Origin: Paramacrobiotus metropolitanus
Lineage: Eukaryota; Tardigrada; Eutardigrada; Parachela; Macrobiotidae
NCBI RefSeq assembly: GCF_019649055.1
Contig: NW_026570281.1
Location: forward strand, 248,001-312,000
Reading direction: 5' to 3'
Length of the DNA stretch: 64,000 nt
Shown: positions 50,701 to 60,669 of the stretch, in pieces
Layout of the letters: each line of letters begins with the position of its first letter
Numbering within the stretch: position 1 is the first letter of the stretch
Notes under the pieces: model-generated
Databases searched by the model: none
The model's input: the letters and a program-made list of their open reading frames with translations, nothing else
Told to the model about the DNA's origin: nothing
Translations under genes and position numbers: made by a program

Positions 50701-51850
50701 CTCGCTTACCGCAGCCAATCTCGTCCCGTCCATCGATGCAATCATACACACCATCACATTGCTTAAAACAGAAGAGTTTTCTAATAGATAAACAGATACC
50801 GGGGACCTGCAGCTAAACATACCTTCGTTAAAGGAAAACAGGAAGAAGTTTTGGCATTAGCAGGACAGAAGAAGTCCCGGTCTTTGTGGCAAGTGTTGCT
50901 GCAGTTGAGCAAGTTTTCGTCGGAAGAGTCGCGGCAATCAGCCTACAACGCACATCGTCCAGTAAATACTGTCATATAACGCTGGACGCTTTACTTACCC
51001 GACCGTCGCATATATACTGTAAAGGGATGCATCGACCGTTGGCGCAACGAAATTCCACAATGGTGCAAGGTCGATCCCGGACAGCCACTGCAAAGCAGAA
51101 AAACACGGGATGAATCTCGCTAAGATAAAAATGTTTTACCGACAATGCAGCAGCAGCTACTACTGCTAGTGACATAAAGTCGTTACTGTCTCGGTATCGG
51201 CAGCATAACCGCACGCATTTCTTGGATGCACGTCTCTCATCGGTATCTGAGTAACAGAGATAATCCGATAGTTATCAGGCGCGACTTACCACACGACGCA
51301 GGTTCATCCGCGCCGTCTTGGCAGTCCGCAATGCCATCACAGACGTAATTCTTTGGTATGCACGCCCGCCCACCATCGCAGCTTATCTCCGTGTTCCCAT
51401 TGCACGTCGACTGTGCAGCGTGGGAATCGCCTGCAAAGTACAAACAACCAAAATAAACCCCAAAAATGCGTCGACGGCTGTGTTATCCTAGAAAAGGCGT
51501 TTTACGCAAAGACCGACAAAACTGAGAAATGACTTCAAATGAAAGTCCAATTAAACATTTTGGCCAAACTCCCAAGAGAAATCCCCCAAAAGGGTGATGT
51601 GCCCAGAAATTTCAAAGTGCGAATATTTCCTGCTGTATTAATTTTAAATACGGTAGGGTTGCGGGGAAGCAGCCAGCATGCAAAGAGAAGTAAAGCACCT
51701 ACCAATTACTGCGGACACATCCGCGCGGGGAGTGTGGGTAGAAGCAAGGGATCCGGGGGACAGGACACCAAACAGCAAGAGGAAGACTGCAGTAATACTG
51801 TTGCAATTGCGGGCAAGACGAACGCTGCTCGCACACGCAGGGGCCTCCAT
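35283..51850 (-). CDS. LRP1: Low-density lipoprotein receptor-related protein 1 (LRP1) orthologue
   Basis: Giant single-pass endocytic receptor. The gene runs about 16.6 kb over roughly 45 exons, not all of whose junctions I fixed. Order from the N-terminus: signal peptide; 6 LDL-receptor class A (LDLa) repeats; 2 EGF; four YWTD propellers separated by single EGFs; 9 LDLa; 2 EGF; propeller; EGF; 11 LDLa; EGF; propeller; a run of EGFs; membrane helix; cytoplasmic tail with NPMY and NPIY. The string FANPIY, spaced like the LRP1 FTNPVY, and the many juxtamembrane EGFs separate it from LRP2/megalin, which has few. The 11-repeat last cluster equals human cluster IV, and the whole order equals human LRP1 from cluster II onward. 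Cluster I and the first two propellers appear absent. The start rests on the signal-peptide exon (51850-51703), whose phase fits the first LDLa exon (51430-51290). Confidence 0.93.
35700..37500 (-). other. LRP1: LRP1 juxtamembrane EGF repeats
   Basis: About nine to ten EGF-like repeats on several small exons, for example [83 protein letters not shown] and [10 protein letters not shown]. Human LRP1 has six, so this run looks longer. Confidence 0.8.
37570..38600 (-). other. LRP1: LRP1 EGF and last propeller, with basic patch
   Basis: [14 protein letters not shown], then a YWTD propeller ([46 protein letters not shown]). After the first blade lies KRRKER (38234-38251), where human LRP1 has its furin site. 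The donor of this exon is not clear. Confidence 0.8.
38600..40200 (-). other. LRP1: LRP1 third cluster: 11 LDLa repeats
   Basis: Eleven repeats. Most sit in one exon of about 1.5 kb that opens near 39749 (CADGSDED) and runs on into the propeller. Repeats include [39 protein letters not shown] and [13 protein letters not shown]. The count equals human cluster IV. Confidence 0.9.
40205..41545 (-). other. LRP1: LRP1 EGF pair, fifth propeller and EGF
   Basis: A calcium-binding-type EGF pair ([21 protein letters not shown]) precedes a YWTD propeller ([47 protein letters not shown]) and an EGF ([15 protein letters not shown]). This matches human propeller 7 and its flanks. Confidence 0.88.
41545..43790 (-). 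other. LRP1: LRP1 second cluster: EGF plus 9 LDLa repeats
   Basis: After an EGF ([14 protein letters not shown]) come nine LDLa repeats, from CPPDQFKC to CAPAEFRC, many split by short introns. Human cluster III has ten. One repeat is completed only if an exon starts after cgacag near 43489. Confidence 0.8.
43790..50067 (-). other. LRP1: LRP1 EGF pair and four-propeller block
   Basis: An EGF pair (about 50067-49725) is followed by four six-bladed YWTD propellers: about 49700-48330, 48055-46990, 46800-45290 and 44970-43790. Single EGFs separate them ([42 protein letters not shown]). Blade strings such as [44 protein letters not shown] and [18 protein letters not shown] mirror human propellers 3 to 6. 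Confidence 0.85.
48903..48993. repeat. Duplicated 26-nt unit with AC-rich simple repeat in an LRP1 intron
   Basis: catctcataccgtaaataac (48903 onward) recurs with one mismatch at 48968-48993. Repeated ataacacac words fill the space between. This is a local slippage-type duplication. Confidence 0.7.
50150..51430 (-). other. LRP1: LRP1 first ligand-binding cluster: 6 LDLa repeats
   Basis: Six repeats with six Cys each and the calcium-binding D-x-S-D-E type end, for example [26 protein letters not shown] and [13 protein letters not shown]. Two repeats are split by introns. By position before the four-propeller block it corresponds to human cluster II, which has eight. Confidence 0.85.
51703..51850 (-). 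other. LRP1: LRP1 exon 1: signal peptide
   Basis: ATG at 51850, then a hydrophobic core ([16 protein letters not shown]), then donor G|GTAGGT. The phase (1) matches the next exon, which starts GCGATTCCC and leads into the first LDLa repeat. This supports it as the true start. Confidence 0.75.
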
Positions 51851-52857
51851 TGCGCCGTCTTATTCTGCGTGGTGGCGGCTGGGGCGACGGATTCAGACAG
51901 CGCTTACTTCACAATACATGACACTCTCATAATCGCGTTACCATTCCGATGAAGTTCCATCTGTTGTGCTAGGACGTCTCGTCTCGCAATGGTTAGGGAA
52001 AGAAAAGATGGGCCAGCATGCAATCAAAACATTCACTTCGGAAGCTCGGGCTATCCATCCGCGGGCATCCACTCAGTGTTCAGGCATGACCCCACACGGG
52101 GCACATTTTCATAAGCCCTGCACTCATATCAACAGAATCCAGATTCCAGAAAATCTGAATTTTTCATAATCAGTCTAAACCTATATTTTCGGAAAAAGAT
52201 ACAAATAATAGAACCCACTAAGGCCTAGGCCACTACTGACTACTGCTTGTAAATTTGCAGCAAGCTTAATTTTTATTTTTTAGCACCTCCGAGTAGCATA
52301 ACGGGAATGTAAAAGTTTGTAACTGCCACCCGAGGCTTGAAATTGGCTAGTGGCCACTACTCTATGCAAGAATGGCCGGGCTAGCGCTTCAGTGTAACAC
52401 TTCGACTGCCAGCGGCTGCTCCCAAGAAACAAGTGGGATAACTTGAGGTCGTTGTTGTCTTTGAAAGATTACCGCCTGTCTCGTCCTATATACCTATTAT
52501 TGTATGTAAATAAAATATATTACATATACAGTGCATAATTACATATACTGAAGTATCTGCATGCCCGTCCACGTGCGCCTTCTGTTGGTAGCTTAGAATT
52601 TAAATTGTTTTACTGACTGATTAATCAGCAGTTTAATCATGCGCCTCTGCAGGCTGTGCTTGTATTTCGTTATATTGATAAAAACCTTAATTTTTGAAGT
52701 TTTTTCAGGTAGACACGGTATATTTATATAGATATGTCATCATCCACTGTCTCCGACTTGAAGTTATACTTGCACAGTAATAAACTGAACTGTTACTTAC
52801 TGCTACAATACCGTAATGAGAAATACGAGTATCATTGTGAAAAACATAAGTACAGTA

Positions 52858-52945
52858 TATACAGCTTGTCAATTACTAACGCAAGTAGCAAGTAGTCAAA
52901 GTAATGCAATTAGCAATAAGGACAAAGTATACAGCTTGTCAATTA
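52858..52945. repeat. Exact 18-nt direct repeat, 70 nt apart
   Basis: tatacagcttgtcaatta occurs at 52858-52875 and again at 52928-52945 in intergenic DNA. Confidence 0.7.
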
Positions 52946-53997
52946 GTCGCAGTGGCGATCTAATCGGTGTCGACCTATTTATTATTAATACATCTTGTTT
53001 ATGTGCAAACACTGACTGCAGCACGATGCCAGAACCCAAGGTCAATGTTTTGATAAGAAATGTTTATGGTACGTCGGGTACAGTACGGGTAGGTACAATA
53101 TACAGTACACACTGCATGCTAGCTGTATTGCACATCTTACAATAATAATTATTTTAATTATTAATTTTATAACCAGGGACCCAGGGTACATATAAGTAAG
53201 TACTGCAGCAGGTTATCACTATCGGCTTGTCTCGCAGTAATGAGGAGATTATAACGATTTCCTTCCAGGCACTTGCAAAACAAGATCACGCGCTCGCATT
53301 CTCCAGTGTAAAAATACATACAAGAACGTGTGTTCACCGGTTCGTCTTTTTGTACTGGTGAATTGTGCATTACAGTATCGTCAGCGTTTTTATAAATTCT
53401 TTTTAATTTTTATTATTATTATGATGCACGAGTATAACCGAGCGCAGTATTTTAACACAATTAAACACCGACGACCGACGAATACCCACCGTTTTGAAGA
53501 ATACAGTACTATAGCACTTAATTTATACAATGTATTGAACTGTTCTTTCTATTTTACACAGTACTGTACTTTTGAGTTATGCCGTCAAAATAACGCAAGC
53601 ATGCTCTGCTGCGCTTACCCGGAAATGCCAGTCGATCACTGGAAATCGGCCCGTATCCCCGCCTACGTTTTCCATACGCCGGTTCCATTGGCGGAAATGC
53701 GGGTGCTTCCCGTACGACGCTATAAATACATCATTAAATTTTATTCTACTGGATCGTTGCCAACACTGCTATCATCCAGACTCAAGAGCGTATCACTGCC
53801 GTACAAACTTTTGCCGATTGAAAAAATCGTAAACAAAGTCACTTCAATGTCATAACATGCATCGTGAACGGGAAACAAGCATACTTTGCTAGGTTGCTCC
53901 CAAGACCGTGTGAAAAACATGATAAAAATAGACGCATCGAGCAGGTTGGCATTTATTGAACATTTGCAGACCCCGTTGGAGTTCATACGCTGAGGCC

Positions 53998-54005
53998 TAT
54001 ATAAG
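53998..54005 (+). promoter_or_regulatory. TATA box (TATATAAG) of the repeat-exon gene
   Basis: TATATAAG lies 152 bp upstream of the start codon at 54157. A transcription start near 54030 would leave a 5' UTR of about 125 nt without an intron. It is the clearest core promoter in the window. Confidence 0.6.
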
Positions 54006-54156
54006 CGCTAAAGCCCGATAACAAGCCTCTTCAAAACATTTGCGCAACGGAAGTTGCTCTCCTCGTACACTGACAATTCGGATTATACTGCGAAGCACTT
54101 GAAAACTACAGATTCCCAATTTACAGCTAGTTGAACGTTTTCGAAAAGGAGAAAAA

Positions 54157-56401
54157 ATGGTTCTGGGCTGGTTTCAAACTCCTCTGAGTCGCGATCGCGC
54201 CAACTCCTTTTCGCGCCATGTAAGTGCACAAATTCCGGTCCCTGTGAGTGTAATCCATTTTCTCACCGCGTTGATTACGACTACGAGTACAGAAATACAT
54301 ATGTAATTACTGACTTTAATTGCTACATAATTATTACTTTGGGTCTGTTTACTAGTACTATTACAGCCGCATGATTATACATAGTACTGTATATCTCGTC
54401 TGTTATTACTTAAAACCTAACTATTAATAACTATTAATAATTTATAAGATTCAACGATATAACAAAGGCGTAGTGCTTTAATATATAATTTAATACAGAC
54501 TTGGTCAGTACGTACGAGTACATATTCAAAACGCTTGCTTGGGCTAAATTGCAAAATGGCCTTTTGTCCAAATAGAATCGCTATTGTATGTACGATAGCG
54601 AGTAGAATTCATTTTGCAGAAAAATGAATTACCATATTATCATGCACCGCAGATCTACTCTACGAGGTAGAGATGTGCGGGGCCAAATTAAAAGTGAAAA
54701 TTACTTTTAATTTTACACGTAATGCGATGTTTGTAAGTACCGTGCACGCAAATTTATTAGAATCCATGGTGTGTAGCAGGTGACCTTTACAGTACGCTGA
54801 TACCGCTTTTCATCCCTGGCTTCTTGAATTTGCACAGGAGAACGCAGCGGAGCCGGCGATTATTCAGGAGCAGTTGCAGAATCGGATCAATCAGGCCGAT
54901 CCAGCACCGGCGCAGCCGCAGCCACAGCGACGACGATCGATCTTCGAGCGCCGCGTTAGCCTCGGATCGGATCCCTTTAGCCGCGAGGTAAGGCTCCCAC
55001 AGCCCCCACTAAATCGCTGTATTGTACAGTGTACAGTGATCAGCAACCGATTTTGTATTTCATTCGCGTTAACCTAACAAACAAAGAGACTGACAAAAAA
55101 ACTACAGAAGAAAGTTAAGCGCTCGTAACACCATCTTAATTGTCAGTTGTGTAAATTTATGTTGGTTTGAATTGAAAATGTACATCGACCGTATACATGT
55201 AGGTTGGAAAAATATCCAATTAGTTAGAGATAAGTTTACATTAAAAACCACACAAGGCTTAGAAACTACAGATCCATAGAATATTACTCAACATAGTATA
55301 AGTAAAACTTTAGAAGTATGTACTGTACTTTGCATGACTGCATAAAATCTATTTGACTATGCAACTCTGAACGTTTGACTAGCAGAGCTGTTAGCAATAA
55401 GATAATAGTGTGTCGAGTCATTTAATTACGAGTACGGCATCCTGTATAAGTGAACGTCAGTATTTTTTCTTTTATAATTTATGTGTTTAAAGAAACGATT
55501 ATCGATTATTCGATTAAGGTACATTTTATTTTATATCGATATTAACTGTCAATACTATGTATTACTCACCATCAGTATAATTATTTATATTACTGTTTAG
55601 CGCACGTAATTTGATTGTAGGTAAAGATCGTTAAATTAATAGCTATGGACCTATTGCTCCATTATAAAAATCTTTAATTACTGCAGTATGCGGATCAGAC
55701 TGGTGACCTCTGGGTGGCCGAATGCGATCAAGGAGATGCGGCGCATATTGCGGAAGGACACCTGAGGACGGAAGCTCTGACGCGCCCGGTGCCACTGGGA
55801 GCCGACGAATTCAGCCGCGAGGTATTTCTGATTTTCTGACTGGTTACCAATCTACAGTGTAGTCCAGGTGCAAATTACGAAATTCACCCGTAATATTCTG
55901 CAGTACTTCGATGCCACTGAAGACAACTTTGTGGCCGAAACGGATTTGGGTGACTCGGGATATGTGCGCCGCAATTCGCAGACCGTTGTCGACTACGACT
56001 CACCGGAAGTCATTCGTCGCATCGGGGAAATGCTACGCCGACCAGTTCGCGTGGGCCACGACACTTTCAGCCAAGAGGTATGTACGAGTATTAAAGATGT
56101 AGCTCATTTGTGGTAGGTAATCAGGTAAACCTTACCAAAATTTCAATATAAAAACCGTTTTTCTTTCGTTACCTACTTATGCAGTATGCCCGCGAATTCG
56201 AGGACATGTGGCAAGCCACCGCCGGCAAGGGTCCATCCGGAAAATATACAATCGTTGAGCGCGTTATGAGCGAGGTAATCTGGATGAGTATTTGCATGCT
56301 TTAAGTAATCCAAACTAGCGCAACCATCATTACAGTATCAGCCGGACAATCGCAACGCTGAACAAGGAATGCCGCGTCGTCAGAGCATCTTCTCGCAATA
56401 A
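54157..56401 (+). CDS. Unrecognised 237-aa protein built from repeat-bearing exons
   Basis: I do not recognise this protein. Six exons (54157-54219, 54838-54987, 55687-55821, 55868-56077, 56185-56274, 56336-56401) join at phase 0 every time, and every exon is a multiple of three. Exons end in a related motif: SFSRH, DPFSRE, DEFSRE, DTFSQE, VMSE and finally SIFSQ before the stop. Exons 2 to 4 share a longer end, R-x-V-x-[LV]-G-x-D-x-F-S-[RQ]-E, and most following exons start with Tyr. No signal peptide, membrane helix or known domain is visible. The protein is hydrophilic and probably largely disordered, with one possible ordered part in exon 4. Exons look like products of repeated exon duplication. 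A TATA box upstream and two AATAAA signals downstream (56696, 56722) frame the gene. Intron 55822-55867 is only 46 nt. Confidence 0.75.
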
Positions 56402-56695
56402 GCGATCTGCGGGATGGATCTTCTACCGTACTTCAACATTTAGGGTGCCATTGGCTGAATGGCGCCGCATGTAAACACGTGTGTACTTGTACTTATTACC
56501 TGTCGAAATATTAGCTTTTCGATGGGCAAATTACTGTCCCATTCTTCAAACTGAAGCCAAGTGTGAATATTATCTACTCAGTTTAGCTTCCTCGCACACA
56601 AAACCGGTACAGTGTACATAGAAACGTATGGACGTCAGTTGTGCACTTCTCAGACTTGTTGATAATTTCCCGCACTTTTTAATGTGCTAGCACTT

Positions 56696-56701
56696 AATAA
56701 A
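56696..56701 (+). terminator. AATAAA poly(A) signal of the repeat-exon gene (second at 56722-56727)
   Basis: Two hexamers about 300 and 320 nt after the TAA at 56399-56401. Confidence 0.6.
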
Positions 56702-56833
56702 GTTGTACATAATCTGTATGCAATAAAGTGGCAAAATCAGTTCGTGATGCAGTTTTGAAAAATTTTGTCCAACATTTGAATACAAACAAATACTCAGTAC
56801 CAGAACACGGCTCTGTCGAATGCATTTCACTGA

Positions 56834-56984
56834 CTATTTCCGTATGCGGCCTCTCTTGGGCTTATTTGTAGCCCGAAATCCTGATTCCGACGGCACAGCA
56901 GCGGCGCCAGGTCTGGGTCGACCGTGGCCCTTACGATGCTTGGGCTTAGCCAATCTTCTCGCCATTCTTTCAAGAGATTTCAAC
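56834..56984 (-). CDS. Possible 3' exon of a small, very basic protein
   Basis: After a good minus-strand acceptor (ttttgttgtag) the frame reads LKSLERMARRLAKPKHRKG and ends KPKRGRIRK before TAG. From the internal ATG at 56965 this is 43 aa with about 16 Arg/Lys. The composition resembles the tail of a nucleolar or ribosome-assembly protein, but I recognise no family and found no upstream exon that joins in frame. It could also be spurious. Confidence 0.35.
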
Positions 56985-59089
56985 CTACAACAAAATTCCG
57001 TAAAATCAAAAGCTAGCCTGCGTGGAAATTATCACCGGAAAGCAGTACAGAGTAGCTTGATGTATCTAACACAACAACGAAAAGCTGCTGCAGAAATTGA
57101 CTACTGCTATTCACGAAACAAGATTAACCGCAACTTCGTTACGCGCAACATGAAATGCATCTTATATCAATATCACTTACTTTAACAGCACAAGAGTCAA
57201 ATGTTCCGATAATTAATTTTAAGAAAACTAGGCTCGGGAATCCTAATATAAATTGTGGAAATCGAAGAAGCGATCTCACAATTAACAGCGCAGATATATG
57301 ATGAGATTCGTAACGAAAATACCATAGTACTAGTAGACCCCGCGCAAACTGCGCGGAATAAATTAACGATAAATTGTTATTTACGGAAACTACAAAGGAC
57401 AAACCCATGACTACAAAATACAAATTTAGTTTAATTGAGCGGAGCGTATAATAATAATAATATAGTTTCACTGGCAGAGACAGACAGTATTTGCCATATA
57501 CCGTAGCTATTTGGTTGACTACTTATCATAACTTATGTGGTAAGTTTATTGTTTATTTTGGCCATAGTTCACTGACATATAAAATGTATTACAGTTTACT
57601 TATTAAATGTTTAAGGCCGCTTTGAAAGCATTGTCGCGTTCCGCTGACTTCAGATTTAACTTTAAATTAGACCCGAAAAATTTGACAATTTCGAGGAATA
57701 CATGTATGCCTTTTTTTGCAGTTATAAAACAAAGTTTTTAAGCCTTTTCCAAATCAATCAGCAGCATATGCTGGTCAGTTGTCAAGAACTACAAATAAGA
57801 AAGACTCCATAATTACCGGAATTTTTATAGCCGTATTACAGTACTTCTATTGGTTCAGATACCATTCTGAGCTTTGTTAAATTTTAGCCAGTGCGTTGTG
57901 ACCGACAAAACTATCCAGTGATACGACGGTACGACCACCGATGTTAACCTTTAGACCACTTAGAATAAAAATACTTTCCGGTGTCCAGTTTCCTCCTTCT
58001 GTTTACACACAAAACAATTTAACTTAATGAAGACTTCAAAATTTCGTTGTTTTCTTTGGTGAATCAATAATTAACGTCGACAACTTTAGCGCAGTGTCTT
58101 GGTTGCGACCCCCGCTGCAGGTAGGCGTCGCCTGTGCCTCCGCTTTCCGTTACGTACTTATAAAATTTTCCCGTGTTTTTTAGTTTTGACCTTTGATGGG
58201 AGATGATCTGACGGATTGCTTTATAGCTGGCGGAAAAAATAGATTAGAAAGCGGATAAGTTCGAGTTTTGAATCTTCTGTTTGTTTTAAATTTTTTAATG
58301 CTAAAAATGCGTTTTTTGTTTTAATAAAACCGTTTTTCTACGTTCCTAGGCCCGGCGGGACTGGGACTCGTTGTTTTGCCCAATGGTGTGGACTCATCAT
58401 TTCCAGTCGAACACCAAAATTCTCGAAATCGACTTTCAGTCTCTCACAAAATAATATGTTTATTGGCCATTTCCAAAAGAATGTTTATTGGCACGTCAGC
58501 ACGATATTATCAAAGCCAACCGCCCTGTGGAAGCAGTTTCAATATTAAATCTAATCAACCCGTTGCGAAAGGCAACTACTTTATCTTTGAAATTTGAGTC
58601 GATCCCACTTTCCAGAAGATTTCGCATCGCATGTTCAGTTTTTAAGAAACATCACTTTCAAAGCCTACATTTTTTGAAAACTAACTCTTAATAAAAATTT
58701 TATGGACTAAAGGTAATCGGATACCTAATGGACACCAAAGTTCCATCAAGTGTAGATGAATGCTTTTCCTGTGCTGTTCATGACGGTGGTGGCGTGGGTG
58801 GGTTTGCAGTGGTGGGTTCTCCACTTTTCCCATAAACTTTGTATGTTAAGATCTTTTAAGATTTTCTCTGAAACTTCGCACACTTTCAAAAAACTGACTG
58901 GTTTCTGCAAATCTGCAAACTAACGGCTATTAAATGACATATAGACATCACAGTTTGGTTCAGTGGCTCGCTCAAAAAAGGGAGACAGAAATGGAATTCG
59001 CTAAGGCTTATTTTATTAATATATAGGATTGTGGCGCAAAATAAAAAAAACAACAGAGCCTGCTATGCTTCGTTGTCGACATGAACAAC

Positions 59090-60040
59090 TTACTTTTTAG
59101 GGTTGCCCTGGGCTTTGGTCGCTGCAGACGACGGCAATTGCTTCCGACCATCTTCGCCAACTTCACCGGTGTTATCTGGGTGGTCAGCCAAGTCCTTGTG
59201 TCCAGGAATCTGAGGAAAGTCATAAAATTAATATTATGAAGGATCATGGTTTCGCGGCAGTGCAAAACTGCAGAATGTGGGTTCGCATATGAAGTGACAC
59301 AGAACTACGAAAGCCACCACGGCGGCGCCAAATGCCAACCATAGCAGAAAAGAAATACTTCGTTGTTGCGTCCTAGAAAGAGATCGTTGTGTGTTCCTTC
59401 CAACTGGCCCAACTGCCAAATGCGCACCGAGTGCGCCGGCATATCCAGCGTCATCTCTTCCGGTGGCTCCTCTTCGTTTTCCTCCGGCCGCTCTTCGTTC
59501 CACGCCAAGTCTGCATGCACACCTCTGCTGTGGCTTTCTTTTCGCTTCTGTGGAAATAAGCATTCAGTCAATGTTCCTTACAAAGTTAACCAAGCGATGC
59601 ATAGGCCGTGCATTTACCATGTCGCGAACATTCTTTCGTTCCTCCTTCAGTTTCTCTTCAATGTCGTGCTTCGCCTTTCTTCTTCGTTCTTTCTTTCTCT
59701 TTTGGAAACCCAGGAGGTAATCCCTACAAGAACGTTAGCCATGCTCTAACGTAGCGTTGATATTCTCAGGATCTCACGAATATACGACTGTGCGAGTATC
59801 AAGTCAGAATTCACTTTCAGCAACAGAAAAAACAGGCTAAGATACAGAAAACAAACATACCCAAGCACTCCGTGATAGCGCACCTAATTAACAGTATTTC
59901 TATATCTGTAATCATGCTTTCTGCATCTTCGCCGACGAAAATATGGGATAAATAAACTGCACTCATGGGATTAATCACCGTACGTACCTTCGTTTGTGCT
60001 CGTCAAACGTGATGCTCAAACCTCCTTTCCTTTTCCGCAT
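59090..60040 (-). CDS. NOL12: Nucleolar protein 12 / RRP17 family
   Basis: NOL12 (yeast Rrp17, fly Viriato) is a nucleolar RNA-binding factor in pre-rRNA processing. Four exons (60040-59988, 59723-59618, 59547-59359, 59209-59090) join in frame to 155 aa. The family core is at the start: LSITFDEHKRRDYLLGFQKR, followed by a basic coiled-coil helix (KKERRRKAKHDIEEKLKEE). Exon 3 has an acidic run (EERPEENEEEPPEE) and then TLDMPAHSVRIWQL, which aligns with the YDHPNHTVTVTTI block of the family. The tail is Lys-rich. It is shorter than human NOL12 (213 aa), mainly in the C-terminal basic tail. A poly(A) signal lies at 59012-59017. The gene is head-to-head with DAP, 629 bp apart. Confidence 0.85.
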
Positions 60041-60669
60041 TTTGAAGAAATCTCAAATTAAGGTAAGAAATTCTTCTTACAAAGAGCAAACTCCACTTAA
60101 AACAAAAGTAACGAAAAACCATGCAGTCGTGAATTCTGTATACGAAAGTGATAGAGCAACCTAAGTCAAAATTTTCACCAAAGGATAAATTTCCATAAAA
60201 AAACGGCAAACTGTGAAAATTTAAACTCCACAAATATAGATATAATACTTACATAATTATGTCCAAACCTGTCTGTCTGGTTTGGTCCAAATTTTTCAAT
60301 TCACTTTTGGACCTTACTTTTGGTACGCAGTGTTGGTACGGCATTTAACGTACCCAAGGGAGTGCGTTCGTATGTAGACGACCAAGGCGAACCTTCCGAT
60401 TCTCGCCGTATGCCAGTAACAAGCAGTAGCAGAAATAGAGTTCCTTACGGAATCACTACAGTAAGCGCTGAGTTTAGTGTGTAATTTGTTGTGGTGGAAT
60501 TTGCCAATCAGCTGAAAATTTTACCGTGAAGCCCGTCTGCGATTATGCGATACACATCTCCTTAGCCACGTAGAATTCATTTAGATTCGCGCAAATATTT
60601 TTCTGGAAATATCATATTCTTCTGTTTTTTTTTGTGACTGTGATTTTTTATTAAACTTAGCGACAAAGA
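60041..60669. other. Head-to-head promoter region of NOL12 (-) and DAP (+)
   Basis: 629 bp between two start codons, probably a shared bidirectional promoter. I see no clear TATA box and no further gene. Confidence 0.6.

Larger units (their letters stand above)
51851..54156. other. Head-to-head region between LRP1 (-) and the repeat-exon gene (+)
   Basis: About 2.3 kb, AT-rich, with no convincing exon. It contains an exact 18-nt direct repeat (52858-52875 and 52928-52945), a 175-codon ORF at 53328-53855 that I do not trust, and a good TATA box at 53998. Confidence 0.55.
56402..59089. other. Mostly non-coding region upstream of NOL12's 3' end
   Basis: Holds the 3' UTR of the repeat-exon gene, one possible minus-strand 3' exon at 56834-56984, and AT-rich DNA. 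A minus-strand exon-like segment near 57175-57240 (acceptor tatattag, donor GTAAGT) does not join that exon in frame. The NOL12 poly(A) signal is at 59012-59017 (minus strand). Confidence 0.45.

Noticed and set aside
35283-51850. LRP2/megalin as the identity of the large receptor
   Set aside because: The cytoplasmic tail (two NPxY motifs, FANPIY spacing), the 11-repeat last cluster and the long run of EGFs before the membrane fit LRP1.
35283-51850. Two adjacent receptor genes instead of one
   Set aside because: Only one signal peptide and one membrane helix are visible, and domain order runs without a break in the LRP1 pattern.
53328-53855. 175-codon ORF upstream of the repeat-exon gene
   Set aside because: It has odd composition, no known domain, and ends just before the TATA box of the next gene. 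No homology is evident by eye.
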